64,000 nt of DNA from Cycloclasticus sp. symbiont of Bathymodiolus heckerae (lineage in GTDB: Bacteria > Pseudomonadota > Gammaproteobacteria > Methylococcales > Cycloclasticaceae). The notes beneath the pieces are model-generated. The model did not search any database. It was not told the DNA's origin and worked only from the letters and a program-made list of their open reading frames with translations. Positions 63,345-64,000 of this stretch are shown here, piece after piece. Location: the NCBI GenBank assembly GCA_002101235.1, contig LWTL01000113.1:1-64000 (forward strand), given 5' to 3'. Both the position numbers and the translations under genes were made by a program. The first letter of the stretch is position 1, and every line of letters begins with the position of its first letter.

Positions 63345-64000
63345 CTAGCTTTCACACAGCTCATTTAAACTCTCTTTATTAATAATTAACTGATGCGCTG
63401 AAACCAGTTTTATAAAACCTTTACGTTTAAAATCGGCAATCACTCTGCTAGCAGTTTCAGTGGTCATTGCTAACATGGCGCCTATATCTTCACGTGTTGG
63501 CAAATAACATTCGCCATCATCATTGCCGTCTGACAAATACAACAAAAGATAAGCAACGCGTTGCTTGGCAAAACCACTAGACAGCTGTGAAAGCCAAACG
63601 TCCGCATCAAAAATAACACGCTGCCACCGTGCTGTTAATTGTTTGGATAAGTGCGGCGAACGTTCATTCAGTTCTTTTATTTGACTCACAGGAATGCGAC
63701 AAAAGGCCGCCTCTTCCAAAACCACCGCATGATGCAGGTAATGTTTATTATCCAATGCCTCCAAACCAACAACATCGCCTTTTTTTATAATCCGCACAAT
63801 TCTTACGCTGCCATCAGCTAAGTAGCTAACAAGCTTAATCAAACCTGAGCGTAACGTAAAAATAAAGTCGGAACAGTCGCCTTGATTATATAAGGTCTCA
63901 CCTACTGCCAATTCAAACTCATTAATCGGGCGATGAATCAGATCAAAGTCATTCTTATCCAAGTCTGCAAACAAAACGAGGTTACGAATGGCGCATTGCT
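63345..64000 (-). CDS. Crp/Fnr-family transcription regulator, 5' end outside window
   Basis: The frame stays open to the window edge. The first in-frame possible start inside the window is a TTG (63972-63974) without a ribosome-binding site. The residues before it (C-A-I-R-N-L-V-L-F-A-D-L) match the FNR-type N-terminus, so the gene continues beyond 64000. A cyclic-nucleotide-binding-like beta roll covers about the first 120 visible residues, then the HTH T-R-E-D-I-G-A-M-L-A-M-T-T-E-T-A-S-R-V near 160-180. One N-terminal cysteine is visible; whether a full iron-sulfur cysteine set exists cannot be seen. Confidence 0.88.
   Translation of the reverse strand, partial: QCAIRNLVLFADLDKNDFDLIHRPINEFELAVGETLYNQGDCSDFIFTLRSGLIKLVSYLADGSVRIVRIIKKGDVVGLEALDNKHYLHHAVVLEEAAFCRIPVSQIKELNERSPHLSKQLTARWQRVIFDADVWLSQLSSGFAKQRVAYLLLYLSDGNDDGECYLPTREDIGAMLAMTTETASRVIADFKRKGFIKLVSAHQLIINKESLNELCES

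Noticed and set aside
1-64000. CRISPR arrays, rRNA, complete insertion sequences, toxin-antitoxin or phage-defence operons
   Set aside because: None seen: no regularly spaced repeats, no transposase frames and no defence-family motifs.

Overview
The window is a piece of gammaproteobacterial chromosome, moderately AT-rich by eye. Housekeeping blocks have the gammaproteobacterial order: guaB-guaA-tadA beside mltF, xseA divergent from guaB, and ndk-rlmN-pilW-hisS-yfgM-bamB-der. The copper monooxygenase operon, the phasins and the lack of any methanol dehydrogenase gene in view suggest a marine hydrocarbon degrader of the Cycloclasticus type. That assignment is inference from gene content, not a database match.

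Layout. 1-5.7 kb: a partial membrane protein, an HD-GYP c-di-GMP phosphodiesterase, an HPP-CBS membrane protein, a glutathione transferase, a nucleoside-recognition (Gate) membrane protein and a SpoIIAA-like protein. 5.7-12.8 kb, minus strand: a run of PLP decarboxylase, a cysteine synthase-glutaredoxin fusion and glpK; then trhO, a methyltransferase and a small membrane protein; then yaeQ. 13-18.3 kb: a GGDEF-EAL protein, followed by a decayed integrative element at tRNA-Ser(GGA). That element has a broken tyrosine recombinase, a degraded copy of the tRNA 3' end at the far side, and cargo of a cytidylyltransferase, a CDP-alcohol phosphatidyltransferase and an EAL remnant. 18.3-27.3 kb, minus strand: uup, a cinA-like gene, a DUF2797 gene, an esterase, and a 1465-residue hybrid histidine kinase that also carries GGDEF and EAL domains. 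27.5-33.5 kb, plus strand: pyrF, two phasins, fba, an esterase lipoprotein, a sorbosone dehydrogenase-like protein and two tandem paralogous lipoproteins.

The centrepiece is 33.6-41.2 kb on the minus strand: a pmoC-pmoA-pmoB-type copper membrane monooxygenase followed by an accessory set. The set is a short membrane-anchored periplasmic protein whose mature N-terminus is probably histidine, a two-domain multicopper oxidase, a membrane-anchored blue-copper (cupredoxin) protein, a small VTT/DedA-like membrane protein and a methyltransferase. Intrinsic terminators after pmoC and after pmoB, with candidate promoters behind them, split the region into three transcription units. PmoC keeps both sets of metal ligands. 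PmoB keeps its CuB ligands but has lost all three residues of the second (bis-His) site. The accessory set looks like a dedicated copper delivery or electron-transfer module for this enzyme.

41.6-58 kb holds the conserved housekeeping genes. The ndk-der block lacks rodZ and ispG, and iscA stands alone upstream of ndk. 58-64 kb has an orphan tatB, a cold-shock protein divergent from the DEAD-box helicase rhlE, the ABC-F protein ybiT, DUF1415 and DUF2058 genes, and a Crp/Fnr-family regulator cut by the window edge. Apart from the decayed element, no insertion sequence, CRISPR array, rRNA or recognisable defence system was seen.
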